Assembly (NCBI GenBank): GCA_930367205.1
Contig: OV884009.1
Span: forward strand, 31,691,841 to 31,755,840
DNA length: 64,000 bases
DNA from: Acanthosoma haemorrhoidale
Taxonomy: Eukaryota; Arthropoda; Insecta; Hemiptera; Acanthosomatidae
Direction of reading: 5' to 3'
Position numbers and translations under genes: made by a program
The notes under the pieces: model-generated
Databases searched by the model: none
The model's input: only the letters and a program-made list of their open reading frames with translations
What the model was told of the DNA's origin: nothing
Shown here: positions 15,301-29,000 of the stretch, piece by piece
How positions within the stretch are numbered: the stretch's first letter is position 1
Layout: every line of letters starts with the position of its first letter

Positions 15301-16982
15301 AGTATTTGGATTAACACTCTGCGACAAAAATTTTAAAAAGTCACATGGTGTTTCATCTATGATCATTAAAAGAAATACGAAACGTAGTCTGGTTGTAATA
15401 GAAGGTTTATTTGAAAGTCGCAAATAGAATTAAAAAAAAAAAATCTATCTCCAAACAGAAAAGAAAATCATATTTCAAAAAAAAGGAAAGTCCTAATATT
15501 TTAACACAAAAATATCAGTATTTTACAGAAAAAAAAAATTGAATTCGGAGTTAATAGCTAGCCATGAATTAAAATAGAAAAATACATGGTATAAGTGTTG
15601 TCTATTATAAGATTTGTTAAATAAAGTTACCTAATATCAATTCACTATTTGAAAACAATTTCAAATTCAATACAACTAACAAAATATTTTACTATAAAGG
15701 TTAGTATAAACTATGAGTGAAAGTTGAAATAGATTTTATTCTGATGATTGCCGGAATTAAACAGTAAATAGTAAATTAATGTCAATTTTATCAATAATTC
15801 AGAAGCTACTAAGAAACATTTACACTCATTATTGGGATATAGAGTGGAGAAGATATTTTCTATATGCAAGTTGATCTCCCATAGTTTTTTAAAAGTAAAA
15901 CCACTCTCAATGGGCTTGATGTTAATGAATATTTCGATAATGAGTGTGAATGTTCCTTAGTAGCTTCTGAATTATTGATGACATTGTCATCAAACTTGGC
16001 TCTGAAATACCTCAAGAAAGAAATCATTGGAAAAGAGGAGGGGTTGCGACAACGATATTGTAGCTATTACCACCTCTCTCTCCTTCATTTACTATTTACT
16101 GCTTGATTTTGGCAATCATCTGAATAAAATCTATTTCAACTTTAAGTTAATAGTTTTCTTATTATTTTCAAGATTAAGAATTAATAAAATTTTTACTAAA
16201 TATATAGTTTACTGTTATATTTTAATTATATTTGATATTTAGCCCAGAATAGCCATTATATATTATTCAAGTATCAATGTGATTTAGCTTCATTTTTTTG
16301 TCAATTAGTAACTATAATAACTTTATTATAATGATTAAATACCTTTTTTTCACCCAGATTTACATATGTTTCTAAATCTAATTTCTCATCATAAATAAGT
16401 TTAGCTATAGCAGAGCCTTTGTTGTAACCTTCAAATGGTGTGAATAATTGTAAACTGTAGTCTACATCATTCCAAGCTCGATAATGTGACCGTCCAATGA
16501 AGCCAATTAATAATGTTTTCCATCCAATTCTCACATCAATCTAAATCAAGGCAAAAAATCAACCAAATCATGTATGAAAATTATAGTTCCTTTAAAAATA
16601 TATTCTTCTTTAGCCAATCTATCTTTTTTATCAATTATCTCTTCTTTTTTGTATAGTCTAGAAGGTCTTAAGTACGTAGTTAAGAATGGAGTGATGTACA
16701 GTTAAAATACCAGATATATAAAATTGATTGAAGTAAACATGTATAGGATTAAGAATGATTATTATTAATATAAATTGTAGTAATATAATATTGTTGTTTT
16801 TGGGTAAAAAAACTTTATGTTCAGATATCATAATATAGAAATTCTGAATTAAGAAAATGATTATTGGACTTCCTTAATCAAATAATACACAACTAAATAA
16901 AATCTAGCTCCTTTAGGACTAATAACTCTTTGTAACTCTGATTGAAGCTTTTGAGTCTTCAAAGAAATTCCAGTTTTTCTAA

Positions 16983-17042
<60 letters not shown>

Positions 17043-20000
17043 TGACAGGCTAAAATTCCACCCACCTGATTTTTTCATGTTTTCATCTCAAAATATTTCT
17101 GCTTTGGATTGGTCAATTTTTTTAATGAATAAATATGTATTTTTTTTTCAATTATAAATGTCAATATAGAGGATATTAACCCATAATCCTTAATTCAATT
17201 AAAGCACTGTCGTTCCCAATGTTTACTTTCCATGGAATTAAAAATGTTTATTCAGTGTCATTTGCGTTCTGGTGCAGCAAATTTCTTAGTTTTCGGCTTC
17301 GATATTTTAATTTTCTCAATTTTAAGTTTAAAAATGCCTCTTCATGCTGAGGATGTTGCACGTGGTGTGGCACTTATTGATGATGGACGTTCCATTAGAT
17401 ATGCAGCTAATGCCATCGGAGTTCCCTATGAAACTCTACGAGACGCCATCAGGCGTTTTCGAGAAACTGGGTCTTACCATAGCAGGGCTGGTTCTGGATG
17501 GCCTAGGGCAACAGAACCCCAGGATGACCAGTTCTTACTTTAAGAATTTTACGAAACCGGCACCTTACTGTTGTTCAAGCGATTCATCAGCTCCAAGAAG
17601 TTCGAGGTGTGCGAATTTCTGTACGTACTGCTCGGAGAAGATTAAATGAGTATGGACTAATGGCTTTTCGCCCATTCGTAAGAGGATCAGGATTGTCCAG
17701 AACTCACAGAGTTACACGCCTGGCTTTTGCTCGAGAACACAGTTATTGGACTATGGACGAATGGTGTGCTGTACTTTTTACAGATGAATCTAGATTTGCT
17801 CTACGATCTCCAGACAGGCGTGAAAGGGTGTGGAGAAGAAGAAATGAAAGGTATGCAGCCTGTAATTTCACCCAGAGCCAACCTTTTCAACGTGGTTCCT
17901 TAATGGTGTGGGCTGGGATTTCAATGGAGTGCCGCACAGAATTGGTTGTTGTTTGTGGAGGGTTTTTGATGGCCACTCGTTATGTAGATGAGATTTTGGA
18001 ACCTCATGTGTTGCCTATCCTCATTGAAATCAACGATCATTCAATTCTAATGCACGTCTACATGTCGCTCGCCCAGTACAGACGTTCCTTCATCAGCACA
18101 ACATTGAGGTCTTAGCCTGGCCAGAACGTTCTCCAGATTTGAACCCTGTCGAGCATTTATGGGATAACCTCAGAAGAGGAATAAGAGCTCGTTCAGCACT
18201 TCCTGATACACTGCAGGACCTTGAAAGGGCTCTTCGGGAAGAATGGGCTAACCTCCAGCAAAGGGATATTTCCCGACTGGTGGAAAGTATGCCGAGGCAT
18301 CTTCAAGAAGTAATAAAGGCAAGAGGAGGAATTATGCGCTATTACATGATCCTGTCATTAATTTCTTTTAGGATAAAAATGGTTATTTTTCAATTTTTTT
18401 TTCATGTTTCTTAGCAGTTCACATTTCGATTTTAAATTTTTAAACAGACTCATTTAATAAACGTTAAAAACCTTATTAAAGGTAAAAAAGATTTTATAAA
18501 TTCAATAAATAATAAGTATTATATACAATGTTACCATCTATTATATACAAATACAATTTTTTTACAAGTGGGTGGAATTTTTTGCCTGTCAGTGTATATA
18601 TATATTTATTATTCATTTTATTACAGAGCCACCTGTCATTGGCAGATTAAAAGACTACATTTATCATTAAAATAAAATTATATCAAATTAGACATACCTT
18701 TCTTAATGAAAACATAGAAATAAAAAGATAGTAAGGAATACTAAAAGGTAGGAACAACTCAATAATGCTTCATTACATACAAATTCTTTAAAAAACTGTC
18801 AAAACAACATTAGTTCAATTCAGGTTGTTTTTAAATTAAACGATGCAGATGTTTTTATATTTTTTTTTACATCTCCCTTAAATACTTTTATACATAAGTA
18901 TATTATATGTAAGTTTCAAAAAAAAAAGAAAAATTTAAGTGCTCATTGTATTTTCCATCCTTTTATTAATTAATCATAATGGCTAAAACAACAATGCTGC
19001 TTTTTACATCATGTCCAAGCTATTTTAAACTTTTTTTTAAACCCAACATAATAATATATAAGTTTATCTATTATTTCCATTTTTATTTTAAAACTAAAAA
19101 TAGAGCTATGGTAGAGGTTTCATAAAAATTTAGCATGCAATTATAGATAGAATAAAGTGTTTAAAAGGAAGAACTTACAGTATCTAAATCTCTTTTGCCG
19201 ACAATAAGTAGACTGCTAACAAATGATACAGAGGCATGAGCTTTTAGTTTTAAATCAAAATTTGATATATTATTATAAATATAAATAATATCTGCCCCAG
19301 CAGATATATTTGGGCTTCGAATGTCAAGAATAAAATGCTTATTGCTTGCTGAATAAGCATACCTCCCTGTTGTAAGGGTATACTTCTCAAAAGGTGTATT
19401 GATATGAAAATTCAATTTACTTTCTTTAAGGATGAAAAAATCACCTGAAAAATTAAAAGGAAATGGTTAGTTTAGTAAAGAATAAATTAATTAAAAACTT
19501 ATTAATAAATAATAATCATTATAGTCATGGTATTGATTCCACTACTTTTCATAATTCTTATCCATAGGAAAATGATAGTGACATAGTGGAGGTTCAAATC
19601 CAGGACCTCCCAATCTCTGGTGCTCTTCCATTGTGCTACCCCAGCCCAAATTATTGTCAAGTGGTTGTGAGAGCGTAGCTGAAGAAATTTGATATTGACT
19701 AGAGTAGTGTTCAAACAGGAGTGGCTCAGTGAAAGAGCACCCACTGGAGATCAGGAGGTTCTCAAATCAAATCCCTGCCTTGTCAATTTCAATCTAGACC
19801 ATTGAATTTATTTGTGAATGTTAGGTTTCCTAATGGCAATGACCACCCTAAATTTAATGGTTTTAAAAAAAATTAACCAAGTAGACTAATCTTAAAAACA
19901 CTTATTCTACCAAATTATTTTGAATATGTCATTAATTTGAATCCCTTCATTTTACTAATGCTAGTAAAAGATTTTACTAAGCTTCAATTAAAAGATTTGG

Positions 20001-23000
20001 CAACTCAAGAGTTCTCACAGTTCACTATTTAGGAAACAAATCTTGTTTTTGTTCTTTTGCAAAGTAATTCACATTCCGCACTTCAGAATTATTTGTCAGT
20101 CTAACGAGAAAATATTACAGCATGGAAAAATAACGTACAGTCAATTTATCACAGGTTATATTTTTTAAGAGGGAGAGAGGTGTCTTGCACAGTTACAAGC
20201 AGAAACATGCCCTGGTAACCTAGTTAGTCTAGTCAATCTACACATTTTACCTTGCTTCAAATTGGTTAGATCTTATTTTTTAAATATATTATATATATAG
20301 GGGCCTAATAATGAATTTGTTTTCAGTTCAATTTGTTTTATTAATAATAAAATAAATAATGGTCTCTATTGTGAAACTAGATTAAGATGCATACCTATCT
20401 ACATTTTTGTGAAGTAATAATAAATTAAATTACTAGTCCTCGTGTCCTATAACCTGCCTACTCAACAACTAAGGTGCCACTGGGAATCTGCCCTGGGGAA
20501 TTTGGGCTGTTTTCTCACCTTTGTGCTCCCTTTGATTCACATCCACTTCAGGACATTGTAAATCCATGACAACTAGAAAAAATTAGAATGTTTCACGTTT
20601 TTTTTTGGCTAGTTCAGGTACTTCTGGCACTCGAACAAGGTTGAACTATCATTAGCTCATAACAATATAAAACGTAGAAAGTAATCAGACTCAATTTGAT
20701 GTAAGGTAACCCCCTGCAATGATCTTAGCTCTCAAGACCAACTGGACCAAGTAAGGTGATGGTAAGCAGTTCTTGTGAAGGACTGAGTCAGCAAAAAATG
20801 GTTATGGTTTTATTATATGCTATAGTTAATAGAAATAATAAATTTTAGTACTTCCTTCTTTTTGTTCCCTTGCATATACCCCCCCCCCCCCCACATACCC
20901 TCACACACACCCCTATGGAGCTATATGTTCTTCAGGTGAATGGAGAGATAACTCTCCTCTTGTAAAATAGATATAGTAAAAATATTTTACCTATACCTAG
21001 TTTATCATAACTTGGAATATAAATGTGGTTAATAATTTTTAATGGCTGCAATAGTGTTTATTAAAAAATATGAATAATTATCTACCTGGTCTTGGTAATG
21101 TCGCTGAGTTGTAAATATTCGTATTTGTTTCAGAACTCAATTAGTCTTTATCATTTCCTTTACCCCTGAGACACCCAAGCTACAAGAACTCAATGGCCAA
21201 TTACAGGTATGTTCTTACATTAAATCTATCTATTCTATTGAGACTCGCGGTAACCATCATACATTTGAACTATATTTGCAAGAGTTTATTTCTCTAATAA
21301 AGTTTAATGTATAAAAAAAAGTGTAAGTGAAATTCTCAAACAAGATAAAATATCATAAAACCTATTCATAGATTAAAATTGATTAATTTGTTTGTAGGAT
21401 GCTACATTATGGATTAAGTTCAATAATGAATTATAATAATTGAAGGTAATACCATCCATTGTCGTAACATATTTTTTTCCATCTCCGATGAACTGTATAT
21501 TTCCTTTAAACTTCTTTTTTGGGCATATAAATAGATCGCCATTTACAGTGGCTGACTTCACTGTTTCAAATGGTGTAAGAATCCCAAAAAAGATATGATA
21601 ATGTGAGAAATTAGCTTCGTGTATCTTCTCTCCCAACAGTTCAACTGCAAACTTGTTACTAGGACTGGGCTAAAAATATAAGTAGTTATTAATAACATCA
21701 TAAAGGAAGGTTTTCCAATGATAGTAAATAGGCAGTGTTTGTAACCTATCAAATGATTGGTTAAATAGGAAAAAATAATGTTGACAGAGCCAGTATTCAG
21801 ATTTGGGACCTTCTGATTTTCGTTTTGATGCCCGTCTAACAAAACTATCCTATGCTGTTTGAAGGGAAAGACACTTATTAGGGGTCTTATTATTGAAATC
21901 ATTTTTAGCAAGTACAGATAACATAGCCTTAAGCCTATTCAGAGCATTTGGATAAATCTTGAAGAGAGGGAGGAAGTATAAATTTAAGACGAGGTAAGCA
22001 CTGAACACTTTGAAAACAAACAACAGAAAAGTAAGGAATACAAATTTATGAAGAGCCTGTCTGAAGAGTAAAGAAATGATAAAAGAGATGGGCTTTGAAA
22101 GTAAGTAGTGATGGAGCATTACAAATGGAAATAGGGAGGGAATTCCAAAAGTTTGCTGCTCGGGGAATGAAGGAGCTTTTGAACAATGCAGTCTTATGGG
22201 AAGGAATATAAAGGTCAGAGGAACAGGCTCAGGTGATTTGTGATTGGATGGAATTTAAATTGTGGGAAGTTCAATAAGTAGGATGGATTTATGAGTTGGG
22301 ACAGAAATGAGCAGAGGAAATGTTTTCTATAGGCAACTGGATAAAGTGAGTAAAGACTGGTTATGCCGGAATCCCCAAGAGACCCAAAGGCAAATCTGAT
22401 GATACAGTTCATGATTCCCTTCAATCTGCCATCAAGTTCCACCAAAAGATGGTTGTACACCACACAATCATTTTAAACAATGAGGATGGTGAGGGATGAA
22501 ATTAGAAATTGGCAGGTTTTCTTCGGAAGGCTATTACCAGAAGCAATGGATTTGTTTTAGGTTAGAAATAGATCATTAATTTCCAAAGATATTTGGGAAA
22601 CATGTGCATTCCAGGAGAGAGTTTGGTGCTATGCCAAACAAAACAATGCCTAGGTTTTTTAGGGATAATGGGAAAAAGCAGTTCCTGAGGGCGAGGGAGC
22701 CTCTTAAAGAGGGAGATCCCTACCCTGGTGTCAACCAATAAATTAGACGAGCAACCCCCTAAAGAGGACATTCACAACACTGGGTAGATATCCTCCTCTC
22801 ATATTGGTTATTAGTTTCATGGCTCTTAATTATGATACCAGAGATGTGGTCAGGTCTTCCTTGTTTGGGAATTCTAACCAAATTTGGTCTGTCCTTACAC
22901 TGTCAAAAACAGAACAGCATTACAGCATGATCGAAAGAGATCTTTTTTATTTTAAAATATATTCCAGTAAAAGCTGATAAGCAGCAACATTAGTCTCTAT

Positions 23001-26000
23001 ACATCTACAAATAACCCAATAACAAAATAAATTAATATGGTAATGTAAGTATTACATTTTTTTAAATAAAACAGCTTGTCTCTCCACAGCGTTTAATTAG
23101 CAAAATGCTTTCAGCTCATTGTCAACAGATATCCTTGCTAAAATTAACAAAGATATGATACATCTAATTTACATAAGTTTAATATATATATTTTTTATTG
23201 CTTATAATTAGATTATTTTTAACCATTTAACAATATAAAAATCCAATAATTGGCAATGTAAGTATTTTATTTCTATGCGTATCATGCCTTTTTTTATTTT
23301 AGCTCTGAGAATGTCAGTATGATAAGTAGAAAATGTTTTGCAAATAAAACCCTTATTTTAAAAGCCTGACTTTTTATTTCATAAATATTTAACTCCAAAA
23401 CCAGCACAATATTAAGATTTTGCTGAAAAATTACCTGAACTATTAATTCTGTCATAAACTTGTTTTCAACTTGAGAAAATTTTAGAATTGCTTTCACTGA
23501 GTTGACTTCTGGAATGGTACTATTTATCTCACTGATAAATACTATATAATTACTCTCAGAAGTAAAATTATACCTGTAAGAAACCTCTACATCCATTTTC
23601 TCATTTGTTTTCCAAACCAAAGTACCATTCATTTTCAAAATTTGTGGGTCAATTTTCATCCTGGAAAAAAAATATATGATAGTATGAAAGTATAGGGTCC
23701 TGGACACTTTCCTGTGGAACTTATGCTTCAGTGGAATAATACATTGAACCAAAGCAGAATTGGAAAAAGTGTTTGGAATGTAGAACTGAAGGATTAAGAA
23801 GAAAATGCTAAAGCAACTAGTAAAGTAGGCAACCTAAGGGTGATAGCTCCTTGAACGAAACAATGTCTTATACAGAAGCCAAATCGGTGTGTACATAGGA
23901 GAGTTGTGATTGGAGGAGTGGTGATCAACTTGTACAATGAATAGATTAGTCCTCCTAAACATTTCTGGTAGTAGAAATCAAGGAGCTCACAATTTTTATT
24001 AAAATTGGAAGGCTAGTAGGTAGGATTGTCTGAGAAGAGAGTGGACTAATTTTTGCATATGAGTACAATACTATACCATGTGTAATAAGGGAACCATGTT
24101 CTATCAAAAGATCTGTTTATTGTGGAAGTTCTGAGATGTGTAAGTAAAAAATTAAATAGGGTAGCGAGATCTGAACAGAATTACCTGAACGAGAGCTTTA
24201 ATTCATTAATATTTAAATATACACATATATTAAAATATATATAGTTTAGTTTATAATTGATATAAGAAAGTTTTAGTCCGTTAAATATAATAGGATAATA
24301 ATCTCTCAAGAAGAGTGTTGTGGCCACCTCTTAATCACAAATAATTATAAGTCACCCTCTTCTCGTATCAGACCTAGTATCTATATCATCAAATGAATAT
24401 CAGAAAATATGTATCTATTTTTCATTATGTTAATAAAGATTATGACGTCAGTGAGAGTAGGGGGAGGAGTCTGTAGAGTGGGGGGCCATCCCCACTTCCT
24501 CTCTAGCCACCTGGTGGGGGGCCATCCCCTCCAGGGCGAGCCGGCTATATAAGCCTCGGCCTCAGACCAAATTAACAAAACGAATCGGACCACTACTCTC
24601 TTCTCTCTCTCTGCACTAGCGCCTGCTGCTCTACTCAAAACCATTGACTTCTCATTCAACTACCTCTGCATCTCTCTCTCTTCTAGCCTCGCTATGTTTT
24701 AGTACGGCGTTGCCAGACCCCACACCTTCCTAGTGGGAATCTCTGCCTTTGTCTCGCTGAAACTAGCACCTCCTTGGGAGAGACCTCTCCCTCGCGGACG
24801 ACGGTTGCCGAGGACCTGCAAATTTTACCAGCAGTGCCTCCCATGGTAATCCAGTCTACCTATCTCCGGTTCACACTCACCTTTGGGATCCGGACGGTTT
24901 TCCCCTAACCTTAGATACCGAGTGTGAATTCGTGGTCATTCCAAGACCACATAAACTACCTATAAATCTACCCTGTACCTTTTCTCCTGAACATAGTGCT
25001 TTGTCGGGGCACACACACCTTCTAAAGATCTTATGGAGTCCGATCAAAGCGAATTAGGTTGCCCGCCGACTAGGTCGGCAGCTAGGGTGAAAGACCATAG
25101 GTCCACCCGTTCTATCTCTTTCTGGGCGCTCGCCGGACGGGGGCTAAGAGGTTGTAGCGACCCTAGCCCGCGGCGGGCATCTCCTCCCAACTTTGGGGAT
25201 ACTCAGGTATAAACCCGAGCCCGACAAACAGCTTATACATGAATCGCCTAGTGGGTATCGAAACTAAGGTCTCCAGTTCAGTGCATCATGTACTCACATT
25301 AGAAAAGTACACTAATACCACTACACTAACCACCATAATACGAAGTTCATTTACATTATATGCCCAAGGGTCACCTCCTCTAAGTAGTTGCCCCAGATAG
25401 GAAAATATCTCTACCTGACTCAGATGTGAAGCTAATAACTTACAATGTAAGTTTTAAAGAATCAGGCTTTTATGAATGTTACGAATTTTAGGATACAAAT
25501 TACTTAATGACACATTTGGTCAATGATTCAACTAAGCCAACATCAAGAAGCAGAAGAAGGAATGAGGCTCTATAAATTAGCAGTTTAGACCCATCCAAAA
25601 CAAAGTCGTAATGGATTTAGAGACATGAAGATGAAAGGGGAAACGTATTTACTGATTCAGGAGTTTTCTTTCCATACATCCAGTTATTTTATCATAAAAA
25701 GCATCTATAAATTGCAGGCTAGGGTTTTGTGGACCGGAGTTTTTAAAATTTAAGGTTAATGGGATCATTTATAAGACCAATATATAAGATGATTCTTCTA
25801 TGTCTATTTGTTTAAAAGTAAGTCCTCTTATTTTGGCTCAGCAATTATGAATCTGTCAAATATAAGGCATGTAAATTCAAATATCATATTTAGTTGGAAG
25901 TAAAAAAAATCGAACTTTATCCTGTTTGTTGAATAGCATTAACAATTGCCTTCTTCTTGGGTAATATACAATAGTCTGTCAGTCTTTATAATAACATTTT

Positions 26001-29000
26001 ACTTACTGATAAGCAAGTGACATGCACTCCCAATGCTTGAAAGGGGTTTCAACTTTTCCTTCTATTTTTGCAAACTTATTATTGTCCATATCATAAACTC
26101 CATTGAATGTTGTAATAATAATATCAGTTGGACTCCATTGTATTTTTGCAAATAATGTATAATCAATTGCTGTAATTATAAGGAATAATGCTTTAATAAA
26201 TTGTAATAAATTCATGTATTTTATTTTTTGAATGTAGTAAAATGAGTTTTACACTTATGTTGCACATTAAAATATGATGTTATTATTCGCCCAGGATATT
26301 CAATAATGCATTTTCCATCAAAATTTATGTTCCCATGAGAATGGGATAATAGTATAGCTGTAAATTTTTGAGATGGATCTCTGTTAGCATCCCATTTCAT
26401 GTCGATTCCAGCATCCAAAGCGCTTTTATTTGTTATTCCATGAAGGGATATGTGAACATCTCGATATCTGAAATCCAAAAATGAATAAATTTATATATCC
26501 TATACAATAAATTGTAAGAAAGCAAAATAGGTAACAACTAATTTCTTTATTCCCCATTTCCATGGCAAAGTTAATCTACTCCCTCTAATTAAAATTCTGA
26601 ACTCATCCACTCCCTACAAATATCCTCCTATTTCCATATTTCCACCTAATTAGCCTTTCTGATAATCACAGAAAATTTCCTATCCACTATAGATAAAAAA
26701 AAAACATATACTCACCTTGCTAGAATTCAGTATTATGAATCATTGCCATATTTCAAAGCTAGAATCTACCCATCTATGTCCTCAATCAGTGCATTGTACT
26801 GGTTTTGGTCTTACATTTCTTATTGCTCTCAGTAGTTATATTTCCTCACATAATCAATTCTGACATTGTTTACTAGTGTAATCCAAAGATCATCTGTATC
26901 TTCTTATCTTTTTTTTATATTTATGTAGTGCATCCCTGTATATTGTTTTATATTTATATTGATAATCTAAATACAATTCTGTTCTTTCCACACCTTCTGT
27001 GATGAATATCTGCATGATTTCCAAATCTACTTATTATTCCACCTTTCACATTTTCTCTGAGAGTTACAGAGGACCTTAACAGGACCAGACTTAGTGACAA
27101 ACATGATTATTGGTCAGCCCCTTTTCTAGAAGAAACATGTTTCGCAGATCATGTGTGCCACTCCACCTCTACCCTTAAACTGTTTATTTACTTCCATTGC
27201 CCCCTCCCCCATCACAAATTAGCCGCTGGAAAGAGTTTCTCAGCCAATACAATATGGACATTGTATATAAACCAGGGTGGGAAAACGTAGTTGCAGATTG
27301 GTTATCAAGGGCGATCGTCGTGAATTCAATCGAGGAGGATGTTGCAGGATCATCGCGAGACATCCGGCAATTCAACCAGGAATGGTCACCTGGCGGAGAA
27401 GGTGAGCGGGAACTGCTTGAGGGGACGAATGCAGAGGACGGACCAGGAGACGATACCTCAGTGGGAGACTGGCCCTTCGACATAGAAGATGTGGAGGAGA
27501 TAATCAATGACAAGCCATGCCAGATCATTTGGGTAACTAAGACTTTTAGTTATATTAATTAGGAACTAATTAAAGATCCTGAAGTCATAAAGCTAAAATA
27601 GTTGGGGTTTGAATTAAAAAACAAACATTTTTTATCATAAATTACAATATCAATCATGTTTATGTGCATGGAAGCAAATAACTTACTGATCTAAATGAAG
27701 CTCCAGGACAGTTTTTCTTTTGATGAGATCCAGATAATTGGTGAATGAATAAACAGCAGAATCATACATAATTTCAGCAAATGTCTCATATAGTCCAACA
27801 AATTCAGATGCATGACGAAATCCTAAACCATAATTTATGTCATTGTGTTCAGCCTGAAAACAAAACCCGATTGATTAATTTTATTTTATATAAAGTAGAA
27901 TACAGATTGTTAAAAAATAAACATCATCTTTAATTAAAATAAATTTACTGGTTAAATGTAGAAAGTTTATTGGCTGAAATGGTACTTGTTTCAATATGAA
28001 CTAATAATGAATTAAAAAGTGGTTGATATTAGGTTTCTATGGTGAATTTTTATACAGTATGAGGATTTGCAATAGTGACAATACAAATACACCTAAGTGG
28101 CTGATTCCATGCCAAGGGATTCTGAAACTTTGTGAATAGGGATAAACTCATTCTGAAAGTTTATTGGTTTAGCATACTAGTCTGATTTTATGAGGGTCCC
28201 TGGGTGTCTCCCTGAAATCTAAAAAGACTTAAAAATTAATTATTTACAGCTGATATTGGCATGGGGTAGTAATATACCATAAGCCTTCAGATACAGACAT
28301 TGTAATCTCTAACATTCATAATTTCAAAAATGGTCATCTTTTTAATAATTATTCTATAGGATAATTAACATTCCCTCTAACGTTTTAGCAAAGAGTGCAC
28401 TTAAAACAACAATTTTTAGTCTATCAATACTGTATCTTGTCCAAACATTTTGTTGTTGCTACACATGCCATGACTCCAGCTATAACAATATAATGGTCCC
28501 ATTGGCTCCTCTACCTACAGCATTTTATTTCCATCATTGATACTCTGAGACTCTAGAAAGTGATCATTTTGTGATCACTTGGTTCCTATGTTCTAAATTT
28601 CCATTGTTGTTCTTAATGTATTCTTCAATTGGGGAAACAACCAATTCCAATTACTTGATCCTTGTAAGCAGTGAAATTGATCATCCTTTAGACATTATAG
28701 TTGGCAATGTAGGACAAGCTGATTCAAGCCATCATACAACTTGATTGGAGTTGATCAATTGGTTTAAATTTGTGTATTATATTTAGAACTGTTATTACAT
28801 TCAACTATAATTTGCAACAATTTATATTTTATTTAAATTGATTTATCATTAAAAACACGTGCTCATAAAAGTTTAGAATTCAATTTTTTTAATAATTTTT
28901 TTTTTTATTTTAAATAATAAACACATAATTAACCATGATTTGTTTTGTTCTCCTTATATTAAGAGAGGTGTTAGTAGTTAGGGATCTAAAATATGTAGAA

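Larger units (their letters stand above)
24320..25345. other. GC-rich composite island, probable retroelement
   Basis: This 1-kb block is strikingly GC-rich in an AT-rich intron. On the plus strand it has a TATA-like box, TATATAAG, at 24,546-24,553, preceded by two copies of GTGGGGGGCCATCCCC at 24,478-24,493 and 24,514-24,529. On the minus strand its far end is a tRNA-like head: A-box-like GGTTAGTGTAGTGG at 25,318-25,331 and B-box-like GTTTCGATACCC at 25,253-25,264. It has a GCCGAC/GTCGGC hairpin near 25,070. It could be a long SINE on the minus strand, a solo LTR on the plus strand, or both nested. No protein frame was found. Confidence 0.55.

Noticed and set aside
21373..21452. Continuation of the open frame after exon w21
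   Set aside because: Extending the exon would break the phase with w22. The GTATTA donor at 21,452 gives a frame-consistent join and restores a normal beta-strand sequence.
26165..26215. Start codon MNLLQFIKAL... for a separate small secreted protein
   Set aside because: It looks like a signal peptide but lies in the 83-bp intron between w18 and w19; the downstream part is a normal apolipophorin exon with a good acceptor.
27184..27528. Minus-strand open frame rich in Ser/Pro
   Set aside because: It is the shadow of the gypsy pol fragment read on the other strand.
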